DNA of 64,000 nt, taken from the NCBI RefSeq assembly GCF_900091475.1, contig NZ_FMIB01000002.1, forward strand, positions 4,216,001-4,280,000, written 5' to 3'. Under the pieces are notes generated by a model, which had not been told where the DNA came from, made no database searches, and was given only the letters and a program-made list of their open reading frames with translations. The position numbers were made by a program, and so were the translations under genes. Source of the DNA: Micromonospora chersina (GTDB lineage Bacteria; Actinomycetota; Actinomycetes; Mycobacteriales; Micromonosporaceae). Shown piece after piece: positions 27,340-36,158 of this stretch (the stretch's first letter is position 1; each line of letters begins with the position of its first letter).

Positions 27340-28821
27340 GTGTCGCGACGTCTGCTGAGTGGCCGGTACCAGTCCGAGGAGCTGCTGGGCAGCGGCGGCA
27401 TGGGTGAGGTGTGGCGGGGCCGGGACCTGCGGCTGGACCGGCCGGTCGCGATCAAGGTGCTCACGGCGGCCGGCGTGCGGGAACCGATGGCCGCGGAACG
27501 CTTCGACCGCGAGGCCCGCACGGCGGCCCGGCTGACCCACCCGCACATCGTCGGCGTCTACGACTTCGGCACCGAGGACGACCACTCCTACCTGGTCATG
27601 GAGCTGGTGGAGGGTCGGACGGTCGGCGACCTGGTCGCCGCGGGCCCGCTGCCGGTCGACCAGGCGCTGTCGATCGCCGTGCAGACCTGCGACGGGATCG
27701 CCGCCGCGCACGCCGCCGGGGTGGTGCACCGGGACATCAAGCCGGGCAACCTCATCGTCACCCCGGCCGGCACCGTGAAGATCTGCGACTTCGGCATCGC
27801 CCGGCTGCCCCGGCTGGCCGGGCAGAACACCCTCACCGGCCCGGCGACCAAGCTCGGGACCAGCTCGTACATGTCCCCGGAGCAGGCGCTCGGCGGTCCC
27901 GTGGACCCCCGCACCGACCTGTACGGCCTGGGTTGCACTCTCTACGCGATGCTCACCGGCGCCCCGCCGTTCGCCGGCGACCCGCTCAGCGTGCTGCACC
28001 AGCACGTCAACGAGCCACCCCCGCCGCTGCGGGACCGCCGGCCGGACGTACCTGTGGAACTCGACGCCCTGGTGTCCGAACTGCTCGCGAAGGACCCGGC
28101 CGACCGGCCCACCGACGCCGGCGTGGTCCGGGAGCGCCTCGCGGCCCTGCTGCCCCGCGCCGGCACGCCGCTCGCGGTCGTCGCGGTGGACGCCGCGCCG
28201 GCCGGGCCTGAGCCGCCGCCCGCACCCGGACCGGCCGCGCCGGTCGCGGCTCCCGGCGACCGGTCGGCCCGGTCCCGACGCAACCCGCTGCTGGTGCTGG
28301 CCGGGCTGGTCGGCCTCGCGCTGCTCGCCCTGGCCGGTGTCACGCTGCTGGACCGGGACGGCGGGAAGCCGCTGGCCGCACCGACCGCCCCGGCCACCAC
28401 CACCACCGCGGCCGCGCCGAGCGCGCCCGTGGTGCCGGTCACCGTGGCGCCGACCACGCCCCGCCCGCGGACGGTGGCGCCCACGACCCGCAGCCCGGTG
28501 GCCACACCCGAGCCCAGCCCGTCGCTCGCCTCGGCAACGCCGAGCGCCGTCCCGCCCCGGGACCCGATCGTCGCCCTGCGGCTGTCGATCCAGGAGCAGG
28601 TGGACGCCGGGCAGCTGAACCCGGACGCGGCCAAGGACCTGCACGCCAAGGTGGACGCGATCGCCAAGGAGACCGCCGAGGGCGACACCGATCAGGCGCA
28701 GGAGCAGATCAAGAAGCTCCGCGACAAGCTGAGCGAGTTGCTCCGGGGCGGCAAGCTCACCGCCGGCGGCTACGACGCGCTCAGCGCGGACGTCGACCGG
28801 GTCGCCGCCGAGCTGACCTGA
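27340..28821 (+). CDS. Membrane Ser/Thr protein kinase (PknB-type, no PASTA)
   Basis: The protein has 493 residues. The kinase domain covers residues 10-275: glycine loop LLGSGGMGEVWRG, Lys39 in VAIKVL, HRDIKPGN with catalytic Asp132, DFG, and GTSSYMSPEQAL in the P+1 region. A Pro/Ala linker follows, then a membrane helix at 315-337 and a Thr/Pro-rich stalk. The extracytoplasmic end is a small helical domain (about 410-493, rich in Lys/Asp/Gln), not PASTA. The GTG at 27340 was chosen for its position 10 residues before the kinase fold and a purine-rich stretch upstream. The signal sensed is unknown. Confidence 0.92.
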   Translation: MSRRLLSGRYQSEELLGSGGMGEVWRGRDLRLDRPVAIKVLTAAGVREPMAAERFDREARTAARLTHPHIVGVYDFGTEDDHSYLVMELVEGRTVGDLVAAGPLPVDQALSIAVQTCDGIAAAHAAGVVHRDIKPGNLIVTPAGTVKICDFGIARLPRLAGQNTLTGPATKLGTSSYMSPEQALGGPVDPRTDLYGLGCTLYAMLTGAPPFAGDPLSVLHQHVNEPPPPLRDRRPDVPVELDALVSELLAKDPADRPTDAGVVRERLAALLPRAGTPLAVVAVDAAPAGPEPPPAPGPAAPVAAPGDRSARSRRNPLLVLAGLVGLALLALAGVTLLDRDGGKPLAAPTAPATTTTAAAPSAPVVPVTVAPTTPRPRTVAPTTRSPVATPEPSPSLASATPSAVPPRDPIVALRLSIQEQVDAGQLNPDAAKDLHAKVDAIAKETAEGDTDQAQEQIKKLRDKLSELLRGGKLTAGGYDALSADVDRVAAELT

Positions 28822-28863
28822 AACCGGTCGAGTCCGGTGCGGCCCGGCGGCCAGGGTGCCGCC

Positions 28864-29322
28864 GTGCCGTCACCACGTCTCGAAGAGATCACCCCCGACA
28901 ACGTCCTGGCCGCCTGCGCGATCGCCGTCCGTCCCGACCAGGAGGGGCTGGTCGCCCCGGTGGCCCGGTCGCTCGCCGAGGCGTACGCCCAGCCGGCGGT
29001 CGCCTGGCCCCGGCTCATCGTCGACGGCGACCGCCCGGTGGGCTTCCTCATGGGCTTCCTCGACATCAAGTGGGGTCAGGACCCGGCGGACGTCCGGTCC
29101 GGCCTGTGGCGGCTGAACATCGCCGCGGACCAGCAGGGCCGGGGCTACGGGCGGTTCGCCGTGGCGGCGCTCGCCGACGAGTTGCGTCGCCGGGGTGCGG
29201 ACCGGATGTTCGTCACCTGGGCGCCCGGCCCGCACGGCCCGGAACGCTTCTACGGCCGCCTCGGCTTCCGGCTCACCGGTGAGCGCAGCGGCGACCAGGT
29301 GGTCGGCGAACTGGCCCTCTGA
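28864..29322 (+). CDS. GNAT-family N-acetyltransferase
   Basis: The protein has 152 residues. The acetyl-CoA motif A reads LNIAADQQGRGYGRFAVAALADELRRRG, and APGPHGPERFYGRLGFRLTG is the C-terminal motif B region. The overall pattern is close to spermine/spermidine acetyltransferase-like GNATs (EITPDNVLAACAIAVRPDQEGLVAP; GFLMGFLDIKW). The start is uncertain: the GTG at 28864 is preferred because it directly precedes PSPRLEEIT, and the ATG at 28837 is an alternative. It is convergent with tsaC, 4 bp away. Confidence 0.85.
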   Translation: MPSPRLEEITPDNVLAACAIAVRPDQEGLVAPVARSLAEAYAQPAVAWPRLIVDGDRPVGFLMGFLDIKWGQDPADVRSGLWRLNIAADQQGRGYGRFAVAALADELRRRGADRMFVTWAPGPHGPERFYGRLGFRLTGERSGDQVVGELAL

Positions 29323-29326
29323 CGGG

Positions 29327-30298
29327 TCAGCGCCAGGTGGCGGCCGCCCGCCGCAGCCGGTCGTTTATCGCCCGGCCCACGCCGACCTCGGGAACGGGCT
29401 CGGCCACGATCTCGGTCACCCCTGTCGCGTCGAGCCGGTGCAGGGCGTCGAAGAGCCGCGCGGCCGCCGCCGTCAGGTCACCCTCGGGCGACAGCACCTC
29501 CACCGCCGCCCAGTCACCACCAGCGGGCCGCTCCCGGAAGGCCAGGAATCCCCGCCGGCCGCCGTCCCCCTCGGCCGCCGCGCCCAACCGCAGAGGGGTA
29601 CGCGGGGCGTAGTGCGCGGCCAGCGTCCCGGGCGCCACCGGCTGGCCCGAGTTGCCCTGGCGTACCTCCACCGGGCCGACCGCGTCGACCAGCGCCTCCA
29701 CCGGCAGCGCGCCCAGCCGGAGCACCACGGGCCGCTCGCCGCGCGCGTCCACGATTGTCGACTCGATCCCGCACCGGGTCGGCCCGCCGTCGAGCACCAC
29801 TTCCACGGCCCCGCCCAGCCCGGCCACCACGTGCTCGGCGCGGGTGGGGCTGAGCTGCCCGAACCGGTTGGCGCTCGGCGCGGCCACCGGCACCCCGGCG
29901 GCGGCGATCAACGCCCGCGCGGACGGCTCGTCCGGCACCCGGACCGCCATGGTGTCCAGGCCGGACGTGACGATCGGCGGGATCACCGCCGGCCGGTCCA
30001 CGATCAGCGTGAGCGGGCCGGGCCAGAAGCGCTCCACCAGCGCGGCCACCGCCGGCGGCACCGCGCCGACCAGACCGGGCAGGTCGGCGGCGTCGGCCAG
30101 GTGGCTGATCAGCGGGTCAAAGCTGGGTCGGGCCTTCGCCTCGAAGATCCGGGCCGCGGCGCGGGCGTCCAGCGCGTTCGCGCCCAACCCGTAGACCGTC
30201 TCGGTGGGGAAGGCGACCAGCCCGCCGGAGCGCAGGACGGCGGCGGCCTCGGCGATGCCGCTCTCGGCCGGCAGGACGCGCGGGGATCCGGTGCTCAC
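29327..30298 (-). CDS. tsaC: L-threonylcarbamoyladenylate synthase (Sua5 type)
   Basis: The protein has 323 residues, the long Sua5/YwlC form. The YrdC domain spans about residues 15-205: FPTETVYGLGANALD, KARPSFDPLISHL, WPGPLTLI, AVRVPDEPSARALI, and SANRFGQLSPTRAEHV. The C-terminal Sua5 domain follows, with QPVAPGTLAAHYAP in the linker. The enzyme makes threonylcarbamoyl-AMP for the t6A37 tRNA modification. The GTG at 30298 starts just before the conserved N-terminus. It usually neighbours prmC/hemK and atp genes in actinobacteria; here it is isolated. Confidence 0.93.
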   Translation of the reverse strand: MSTGSPRVLPAESGIAEAAAVLRSGGLVAFPTETVYGLGANALDARAAARIFEAKARPSFDPLISHLADAADLPGLVGAVPPAVAALVERFWPGPLTLIVDRPAVIPPIVTSGLDTMAVRVPDEPSARALIAAAGVPVAAPSANRFGQLSPTRAEHVVAGLGGAVEVVLDGGPTRCGIESTIVDARGERPVVLRLGALPVEALVDAVGPVEVRQGNSGQPVAPGTLAAHYAPRTPLRLGAAAEGDGGRRGFLAFRERPAGGDWAAVEVLSPEGDLTAAAARLFDALHRLDATGVTEIVAEPVPEVGVGRAINDRLRRAAATWR

Positions 30299-30644
30299 GC
30301 ACCCGACGCTAGCCTGCCGGGGACGCCGCCCCGGCACTACCCTGCCCCACGTCGACCGTCACCGCCCCGGCCGCCGGCAACTACCGCCTCACCTGCCGGC
30401 TCGATCCCGACGCGCCCGGCCAGCAGCAGGCCGTGACCCGGGAACCGGACCGCCGGCTCGCCCTGCGCCTGCGGCTGGCCCGGTGGCGGGGCCCGCCACC
30501 GGCAGGCGCCGCCACCGGCTGGCCCGGTGGCGGGGCCCGCCGGTGGCGGCGCTGCCGGGCGGCCTGGTGCTCTCGGCATGACGCTCACCTGGCGCCGCCG
30601 GCCGGACTGAACTCGTTTGCGGCCCGTGCCGGGGCCGATCCAGG
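30299..30644. other. Gene-free gap with a 25-bp direct repeat
   Basis: No convincing gene fills these 346 bp. A 25-bp sequence beginning GGCTGGCCCGGTGGCGGG occurs at 30473-30497 and again at 30517-30541, separated by 19 bp, in a very G/C-rich stretch. Short open frames exist but have no start signal or recognisable fold. It could be a decayed gene. Confidence 0.45.
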
Positions 30645-31559
30645 ATGGTCGCCGTGATCCGGACGAAGATGCACGCCGACGAGGTGCTGACCGACGCCGA
30701 CCTGGTCCGGCGGCTGCTCGCCGGGCAGTTCCCGCACTGGGCCGACCGACCGCTCCGCCTCGTTCCCTCGTACGGGACGGACCACGACATCTACCGGCTC
30801 GGCGACGACCTCGCGGTACGGCTGCCCCGGATCGGCTGGGCCACGAGGCAGGCGGCCCGGGAGGCCGAGTGGCTGCCCCGGCTGGCCCCGCACCTGCCGC
30901 TCGCGCTGCCCGTGCCGGTGGCCATGGGCCGCCCCGCCGAGGGCTACCCCTTCGACTGGTCGGTCTGCGAGTGGCTGCCGGGAGAGAACGCCAGCACCGC
31001 CCGGTTCGACCCGGACACGGCGGCGGTCGACCTGGCCGCCTTCGTCGCCGCGCTGCGGCGGATCGACACCACCGACGCGTACCCCCGGCCGCCCCGCGCC
31101 CGGGGCGCCGACCTCGCCGAGTTGGACGACGGGGTCCGGGACGCGGTACGCCGGCTCGGCGACCGGGTCGACGGCGGCGCGGTGCTGCGGGCCTGGCAGG
31201 AGTCACTGGACGCGCCGGCCTGGGACGGGCCGGGGGTCTGGGTGCACGGCGACCTGCTGCCCGGCAACCTGCTGGTGGTCGACGGCCGGCTCTCGGCGGT
31301 CATCGACTTCGGCGGGCTGAACGTGGGGGACCCGGCCTGCGACCTCCAGCCGGCGTGGAATGTCTTCGCCGGTCCCAGTCGCGCCCGGTTCCGCACGGAA
31401 CTGGCGGTGGACGACGCCTCCTGGCTGCGCGGCCGGGGCTGGGCGCTGCTCCAGGCGGTGATCGCCCTGCCCTACTACTGGGACACCAACCCGGGGATCG
31501 TCCGGCAGACCTCCCACGCGCTGCGCGAGGTGCTGGCCGACGCGGCCGGCGGCTACTGA
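30645..31559 (+). CDS. Aminoglycoside-phosphotransferase-family kinase (APH fold)
   Basis: The protein has 304 residues. The APH kinase motifs are VWVHGDLLPGNLLVVDG with His201 and Asp203 of the catalytic loop, and AVIDFGGLNVGDPACDL with Asp221 as metal ligand. The N-lobe starts with DADLVRRLLAGQFPHWADRPLRLV. Family members phosphorylate aminoglycosides, macrolides or small metabolites; this sequence type is the common Streptomyces/Micromonospora housekeeping form and resistance should not be assumed. The start ATG at 30645 has no clear SD. It overlaps the convergent regulator gene by 7 bp. Confidence 0.88.
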   Translation: MVAVIRTKMHADEVLTDADLVRRLLAGQFPHWADRPLRLVPSYGTDHDIYRLGDDLAVRLPRIGWATRQAAREAEWLPRLAPHLPLALPVPVAMGRPAEGYPFDWSVCEWLPGENASTARFDPDTAAVDLAAFVAALRRIDTTDAYPRPPRARGADLAELDDGVRDAVRRLGDRVDGGAVLRAWQESLDAPAWDGPGVWVHGDLLPGNLLVVDGRLSAVIDFGGLNVGDPACDLQPAWNVFAGPSRARFRTELAVDDASWLRGRGWALLQAVIALPYYWDTNPGIVRQTSHALREVLADAAGGY

Positions 31560-32182
31560 CCGCCGTCCCGGTCGGCCGGATCCCGGTCGGCCGGGTCACG
31601 GGCGGCCGGGTCGCGGTCGGTGTCCGGGAGGGTGGGCGCGTCGGTGGGGTAGAGGCCGGCGACGAAGCCGTACACCTGGTCTCCGGACCGGGGGATCTGG
31701 GCGAAGCGGCGGGCGAGCGCCTGCACCTCCGCCCAGAACGTCCGCACCTCCTCGATGGGGATGCGCGCGTGGACGAGCGTGCACCGCAGGTCGTCGGCGG
31801 CGTGGGCCGGCGCGGCCTCGGCGGCCGCCTCGGCGAGGCCGTTGATGCGCGCCACGACCTGCTTGTCCTCGGGCCGGTTGAGCACGCCGACGTAGAAGGT
31901 GCGGGCGACCCGGCCGTAGAACCGCTCCTCGATCGCGCGGACCCGCCGGGTCCGCACCACCTGGAGCAGGCCGGCGTCGACCAGCAGGTTCACGTGATAG
32001 GCCACGCTGCTCTTGGGGCGCTCGACCGCCCGGGCCATCTCGTTCACCGTGGCGGCCCGCTCCAGGAGCAGCTCCAGGAGGGTGGCGCGCAGCGGGTCGG
32101 CCAGCGCCCGCAACTGTTCGGGCGCGGTGACCACGAGCATTTCGTCGAGGTCGTAGTCCGGGATCTGCTGATTGACCGACAT
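31553..32182 (-). CDS. ArsR-like winged-helix transcriptional regulator
   Basis: The protein has 209 residues. The winged helix is TAPEQLRALADPLRATLLELLLERAATVNEMARAVERPKSSVAYHVNLLVDAGLLQVV. A C-terminal effector domain of about 100 residues has no metal-binding Cys/His cluster. The tail contains near-repeats of DPADRD, probably disordered and encoded by a GC-rich repeat. It is divergent from the dienelactone-hydrolase-like gene, which it probably controls. Confidence 0.85.
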   Translation of the reverse strand: MSVNQQIPDYDLDEMLVVTAPEQLRALADPLRATLLELLLERAATVNEMARAVERPKSSVAYHVNLLVDAGLLQVVRTRRVRAIEERFYGRVARTFYVGVLNRPEDKQVVARINGLAEAAAEAAPAHAADDLRCTLVHARIPIEEVRTFWAEVQALARRFAQIPRSGDQVYGFVAGLYPTDAPTLPDTDRDPAARDPADRDPADRDGGQ

Positions 32183-32245
32183 TTCTCGACCGTTCTAGAA
32201 TTCTGGATCATTCGATCGCTCTGGTTCGTTGACAGGAGTCTAGAG
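32183..32245. promoter_or_regulatory. Divergent promoter/operator region
   Basis: This 63-bp gap is AT-rich for the window and contains the nested palindromes TTCTAGAA and AGAATTCT around 32193-32204, then ATCATTCGATC. Such short symmetric AT-rich sites between an ArsR-like gene and its divergent neighbour are likely operators. AGGAG at about 32234 serves the plus-strand gene. Confidence 0.5.
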
Positions 32246-32836
32246 ATGGCCGACGTCGTTCTCTTCCACCACATCCAGGGGCTCACCGACGGCGTGCGGG
32301 CTCTGGCCGACCAGTTGCGCGCCGGCGGGCACACCGTGCACACCCCCGACCTGTTCGACGGCGAGCGGCCGTCGACCATCGACGAGGGTGCCGCGCTGAC
32401 CCGGCGCATCGGCGGGGAGGTGCTCGACGAGCGCGCCGACCGGGCCGTGGCCGACCTGCCGACGGACCTCGTCTACGCCGGCGTCTCCTGGGGTGCCGCC
32501 ACCGCGCAGCGGCTCGCCCAGACCCGGCCCGGCGCCCGTGGCGCCCTGCTCTACGAGTCCTGCCTGCCGGTCACCGGCGAGTGGGCCGTCGGCCCGTGGC
32601 CCGAGGGCGTCCCGGTGCAGATCCACGGCATGGACAAGGACCCGTTCTTCGCCTTGGAGGGCGACATCGACTCCGCCCGCGAGCTGGTCGGGATCGTCGG
32701 GCCCGAGCGGGGCGAGCTGTTCGTCTACCCGGGCGACGCGCACCTGTTCACCGACAGCACCCTGCCGTCCTACGACGCGGACGCGACGGCACTGGTGGTA
32801 CGGCGTTCCCGGGAGTTCCTCGACCGGCTGGGCTGA
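32246..32836 (+). CDS. Dienelactone hydrolase-family protein
   Basis: The protein has 196 residues of alpha/beta-hydrolase type. The strand-turn VVLFHHIQGLTDGVRALADQLRAGGHTVHTPDLFDG is the family opening. In this group the nucleophile elbow is GVSWGAATAQRLA, with Ser in place of the Cys of true dienelactone hydrolases. FVYPGDAHLFTDS supplies the His. The ATG at 32246 has AGGAG upstream. It is divergent from the ArsR-like regulator. The substrate is unknown. Confidence 0.85.
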   Translation: MADVVLFHHIQGLTDGVRALADQLRAGGHTVHTPDLFDGERPSTIDEGAALTRRIGGEVLDERADRAVADLPTDLVYAGVSWGAATAQRLAQTRPGARGALLYESCLPVTGEWAVGPWPEGVPVQIHGMDKDPFFALEGDIDSARELVGIVGPERGELFVYPGDAHLFTDSTLPSYDADATALVVRRSREFLDRLG

Positions 32837-32866
32837 GCCGTCAGCGCCAGCGGCCTCTTCCCGGTC

Positions 32867-33334
<468 letters not shown>

Positions 33335-33402
33335 GAGGGGAGGTCCTTTCCTCGGTGCCCGAGGCGCCGGCCTTGGACGGGCGGGACGGATGACCGGACG
33401 GG

Positions 33403-33813
33403 TCAGCGAAGCTCCTGGATGCGGACCAGATTGCCGGCCGGGTCGCGGAAGGCGCAGTCGCGGATGCCGTACGGCTGCTCGGTCGGCTCCTGGACGACCT
33501 CGGCGTCGCTGGCCTGCACCTTCTCGAAGGTGTCGTCGAGGTTGCGGGTGGCCAGCAGGATCCAGCCGTAGGTGCCCTTCGCCATCATCTCGGCGATGGT
33601 GCGGCGCTCGTCGTCGGTGATCCCGGGATCGACGGCCGGCGGCGCCAGGAGGATGGACGTGTCGGGCTGGCCGGCGGGGCCGACCGTGATCCAGCGCATC
33701 TTGCCCCGGCCGACGTCGTTGCGGACCTCGAAGCCGAGGACGTCGCGGTAGAAGGCCAGCGACTCGTCCGGGTCGACGTGCGGCAGGAAGCTCGTGTGGA
33801 TGGTGATGTCCAT
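33403..33813 (-). CDS. VOC-family protein
   Basis: The protein has about 136 residues. It consists of two betaalphabetabetabeta halves: MDITIHTSFLPHVDPDESLAFYRDVLGFEVRNDVG, then GWILLATRNLDDTFEKVQASDAEVVQEPTEQPYGIRDCAFRDPAGNLVRIQEL. His, Glu and the RDPAGNLVR strand match the glyoxalase-like family. Several ATG starts lie close together (33831, 33822, 33813) with no clear SD; the one nearest the first strand was used. It precedes the AraC-type regulator by 68 bp. Confidence 0.82.
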   Translation of the reverse strand: MDITIHTSFLPHVDPDESLAFYRDVLGFEVRNDVGRGKMRWITVGPAGQPDTSILLAPPAVDPGITDDERRTIAEMMAKGTYGWILLATRNLDDTFEKVQASDAEVVQEPTEQPYGIRDCAFRDPAGNLVRIQELR

Positions 33814-33942
33814 GACGATCATGCTAGGCACGGCGTCGTGCCCGGGCTTCTTGATTCCTGATCGATCCGCCCCGGTGTTTCGCCGAACGGCCCGACGGAA
33901 CCGCCCTGCGGACGGCTCCTCCCGCCGGCCCTGGTGACGCGA

Positions 33943-33970
33943 ATGGTGGAGCCCCGGAGACCTGACCGCC
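33943..33970. repeat. Degenerate copy of the tRNA-Ala 3' end (att-like)
   Basis: Aligned without gaps to the tRNA-Ala 3' end and flank at 36158-36185, this stretch matches at 23 of 28 bases and begins with 12 identical bases, ATGGTGGAGCCC. The tRNA-Ala T-stem could not form from this copy, so it is not a second tRNA. The direct orientation and the intervening 2.2 kb suggest an integration scar. Confidence 0.55.
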
Positions 33971-34000
33971 TCCCGCGCTCCGGATCCCTATTCTCGGAAC

Positions 34001-34294
34001 GTGGCGGATGACGACGCGGAGCTGCTGACCCTGTTCCGGAACGCCGTTCGGCGGGTCCGCCAGGCCGCGGTGCGACACGAGGACGAGGAGTTGCACCGGG
34101 CCGCCGCGGAGATCGGCTACGCGGTGTGCACCGTACGGCGCGGTCATGGGCAGCCCTGCCTGGCGCCCGAGGACATGTGCGACTGCCCGGTCTGCGGCGC
34201 TCACCCGGGCCAGAACTGCGTCTCCCTCCCGGGCCATCCCCTGGGTGACCGGCCGTTCCACACCGAGCGGCAGCACCAGTGGGAGAAGGATTAG
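34001..34294 (+). CDS. Small zinc-finger-like protein
   Basis: The protein has 97 residues. An N-terminal helical half is followed by CDCPVCGAHPGQNCVSLPG and FHTERQHQ, the Cys-x2-Cys-Gly-Ala-x-Pro-Gly-x2-Cys ... His pattern of a common actinobacterial zinc-binding module. DNA or tRNA binding is possible but unproven. The GTG at 34001 is the only plausible start. It is the first gene inside the segment bounded by the tRNA-Ala-like repeats. Confidence 0.7.
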   Translation: MADDDAELLTLFRNAVRRVRQAAVRHEDEELHRAAAEIGYAVCTVRRGHGQPCLAPEDMCDCPVCGAHPGQNCVSLPGHPLGDRPFHTERQHQWEKD

Positions 34295-34316
34295 GCCCTC
34301 CCGCGGCAGCGGCGGC

Positions 34317-34694
34317 TCAGCGGTCCGGCACCAGTGCCGCTCGCGGTCGATCCGACGGCGCTCCGGCCGAGGCGCGCCACCAGCGGCGCGACGCCAGCGA
34401 GGCCAGCCCGGCGCCGGCGGTGTTGAGCAGCACGTCATCCACAGAGGACACCCGGCCCAGCCGCAGGGCGTACTGCGCGACCTCGACCAGGACCGAGCAG
34501 CCGGCCGCGAGCGCCAGGATCCGCGGCACCGACGCCAGCGCCGCGAACCGCAGCGTGGCGAGGAACCCCAGCGCCGCGAACACCAGCAGGTTGCCGACGA
34601 TCTGGACCGTCACCGTCAGCGGCCCGGCCCCGAGGATCGTGAACAGATCCCGCCCGTTGAACGTGCCGAGCCAGCCGTGCCAGCCCCGGACCAT
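34317..34694 (-). CDS. VanZ-like membrane protein, short form
   Basis: The protein has 125 residues. Helices VTVQIVGNLLVFAALGFLATL, ILALAAGCSVLVEVAQYALRL and DDVLLNTAGAGLASLA, with the acidic VEVAQY and RVSSVDDVLLNTAG motifs, match VanZ. Normal VanZ has an additional N-terminal helix, so this copy is short at the front or the start lies upstream. It is not evidence of glycopeptide resistance on its own. It is convergent with the zinc-finger gene, 22 bp apart. Confidence 0.78.
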   Translation of the reverse strand: MVRGWHGWLGTFNGRDLFTILGAGPLTVTVQIVGNLLVFAALGFLATLRFAALASVPRILALAAGCSVLVEVAQYALRLGRVSSVDDVLLNTAGAGLASLASRRWWRASAGAPSDRPRAALVPDR

Positions 34695-34812
34695 GCCACC
34701 CCCGCTTGCGGTGCCCGTCTGCACTCGGATCGTACTGGTTGATCTAGCAGCCGTACTCGGCCTGACCGTGGCGCACCTCTGGTTGTTGCAAGCGCGGGCC
34801 ACAATCCAGCAC

Positions 34813-35499
34813 GTGGCACCGTCGCGCTCCCACCCCGGCACCGCGCGTCGCCACCGGCTTTCCCTGATCGCATGCTTCACGGCGCCCGGCGCGGTCGCGG
34901 CGCTCACCAGCCTGTTCGCCTGGTCGGGGTGGCTGGCCATCATCTCGTCGGTCGTAGCACTGGTGATTGCCAGCCAACTCGTGTTGACCCAAACCATGTG
35001 GCAGCGGGCCTCGCTCGCGGTGAAGGCCGTGGCGATGGCCGCCTTCGTCGCGTCGCTCTTCTGGGTCATCGCCATGATGTTCGCCCCTCGGCTCACGGTG
35101 CTGGATCTGCGGGGGCAGCCGGTGGTGGCGACAGTCGTGGACCACGACGTCAACCGCTACCACGGCCGTGGGGGCAAACAGGAAGAGCACTGCTACCGCC
35201 TACAGCGCACCGATGCCAGCCCCGTCTTCGGCAAGATCTGCCGGGACTGGGATGAATTCGCCGTAGGCGAGACGCTGACGGTGCTGGTCGACCCCAGCGG
35301 CCTCATCGCATCCGAGACCCCGGGCGAGGTTGCCGCCGCGCGCTTCTGGCAGATCCCCGGGCTCGTGAGTCTCGTCGCGACCCTCGTCCTGTGCTGGGTG
35401 ACCGGCGGACTCACACCCCGTGTGGCCAACGGTCACCTCGTTCGACGGCGACTCCCTCGTCCACCACGATCCAGGCATCGCAGCAGGTACGAGCTCTGA
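34813..35499 (+). CDS. Polytopic membrane protein, unknown
   Basis: The protein has about 228 residues. Probable helices are LIACFTAPGAVAALTSLF, WLAIISSVVALVIASQLVL, VKAVAMAAFVASLFWVIAMMF and, after an extracytoplasmic beta-rich loop with two Cys (HCYRL; ICRDW), IPGLVSLVATLVLCWVTG. No family is recognised. The start is uncertain: the GTG at 34813 was used and a GTG at 34768 is also in frame. Base composition is visibly lower in GC than neighbouring genes, consistent with acquisition. Confidence 0.6.
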   Translation: MAPSRSHPGTARRHRLSLIACFTAPGAVAALTSLFAWSGWLAIISSVVALVIASQLVLTQTMWQRASLAVKAVAMAAFVASLFWVIAMMFAPRLTVLDLRGQPVVATVVDHDVNRYHGRGGKQEEHCYRLQRTDASPVFGKICRDWDEFAVGETLTVLVDPSGLIASETPGEVAAARFWQIPGLVSLVATLVLCWVTGGLTPRVANGHLVRRRLPRPPRSRHRSRYEL

Positions 35500-35585
35500 T
35501 CAATCACTGCTCGCACAGAGTCTGGTGGATGTCCGCGACGATGCTCTGACCCTCGCGCTTGCCCGCGATCGTTACCGTCCAGCCT

Positions 35586-36131
35586 GTGGTCGACGTCCAG
35601 GAAACCTACCGGCGGCTGGAGCCGGTGCATCTGGTGTTCGCCCTCGTGTGGGGCTTGGGCATGTCGTTGCCGATAGCGGCCCACTGGTCCACGGGACCTG
35701 CCATGGTGGCCTCCTTGTTCGCCCTGGACGCTGCCGGCCTCGCCCTGGTGCACCTGAGCGGCCCAGCGGCCTCGATCGTCGTCACGCCGAGACACGTGAT
35801 CGTCAGGAACCCCTTCCGGCGATACGTCATCCCCCGCTCCCTGGTCGAGGGCGTGGACACCGACACCCACTTCACCCCGCATCTTCTGGTGCGCGACGCA
35901 CGTTCGATCCGGCTCGCAGCTCTCAACCTCAACCTGCCCCGGGGCTACCAGATGAACGCAGGGCGCCACCAACGGCAGGGGGTGACGTCCATGCTTGACC
36001 GAGTCCCCGAGGAGCCGAACGGCGGCCCGGTGGAGCGCTGCATCCGCTACGGGTACCTCGTCCTGGCCGTAGCCGCAGTGGGTTCCGCAGTAGCCGCATG
36101 TCGCTACCTGCTGTCGATCGACCCGATGTAG
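35586..36131 (+). CDS. PH-domain-like membrane protein, unknown
   Basis: The protein has about 181 residues. Two N-terminal helices (VHLVFALVWGLGMSLPIA; PAMVASLFALDAAGLALVHL) are followed by a bacterial PH-like beta segment (ASIVVTPRHVIVRNPFRRYVIPRSLVEGVD) and a last helix, YLVLAVAAVGSAVAACRYLL. The GTG at 35586 is a guess, since no SD is seen. It ends 27 bp before the tRNA-Ala 3' end, so it abuts the probable integration boundary. Confidence 0.55.
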   Translation: MVDVQETYRRLEPVHLVFALVWGLGMSLPIAAHWSTGPAMVASLFALDAAGLALVHLSGPAASIVVTPRHVIVRNPFRRYVIPRSLVEGVDTDTHFTPHLLVRDARSIRLAALNLNLPRGYQMNAGRHQRQGVTSMLDRVPEEPNGGPVERCIRYGYLVLAVAAVGSAVAACRYLLSIDPM

Positions 36132-36158
36132 GACCGAACCGCAGGTGCGGAGTGAAGA

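Noticed and set aside
30645..31559. Aminoglycoside-resistance gene
   Set aside because: The APH fold is broad and this copy lacks resistance-gene context; naming a drug would be a guess.
30617..32245. Front part of a long open frame ending at 32836
   Set aside because: The frame runs through the APH gene in a shifted frame and the ArsR gene antisense; only the last 196 codons from 32246 are a real gene.
34317..34694. Glycopeptide-resistance gene
   Set aside because: A lone short VanZ-like protein without vanHAX or vanRS does not support resistance.
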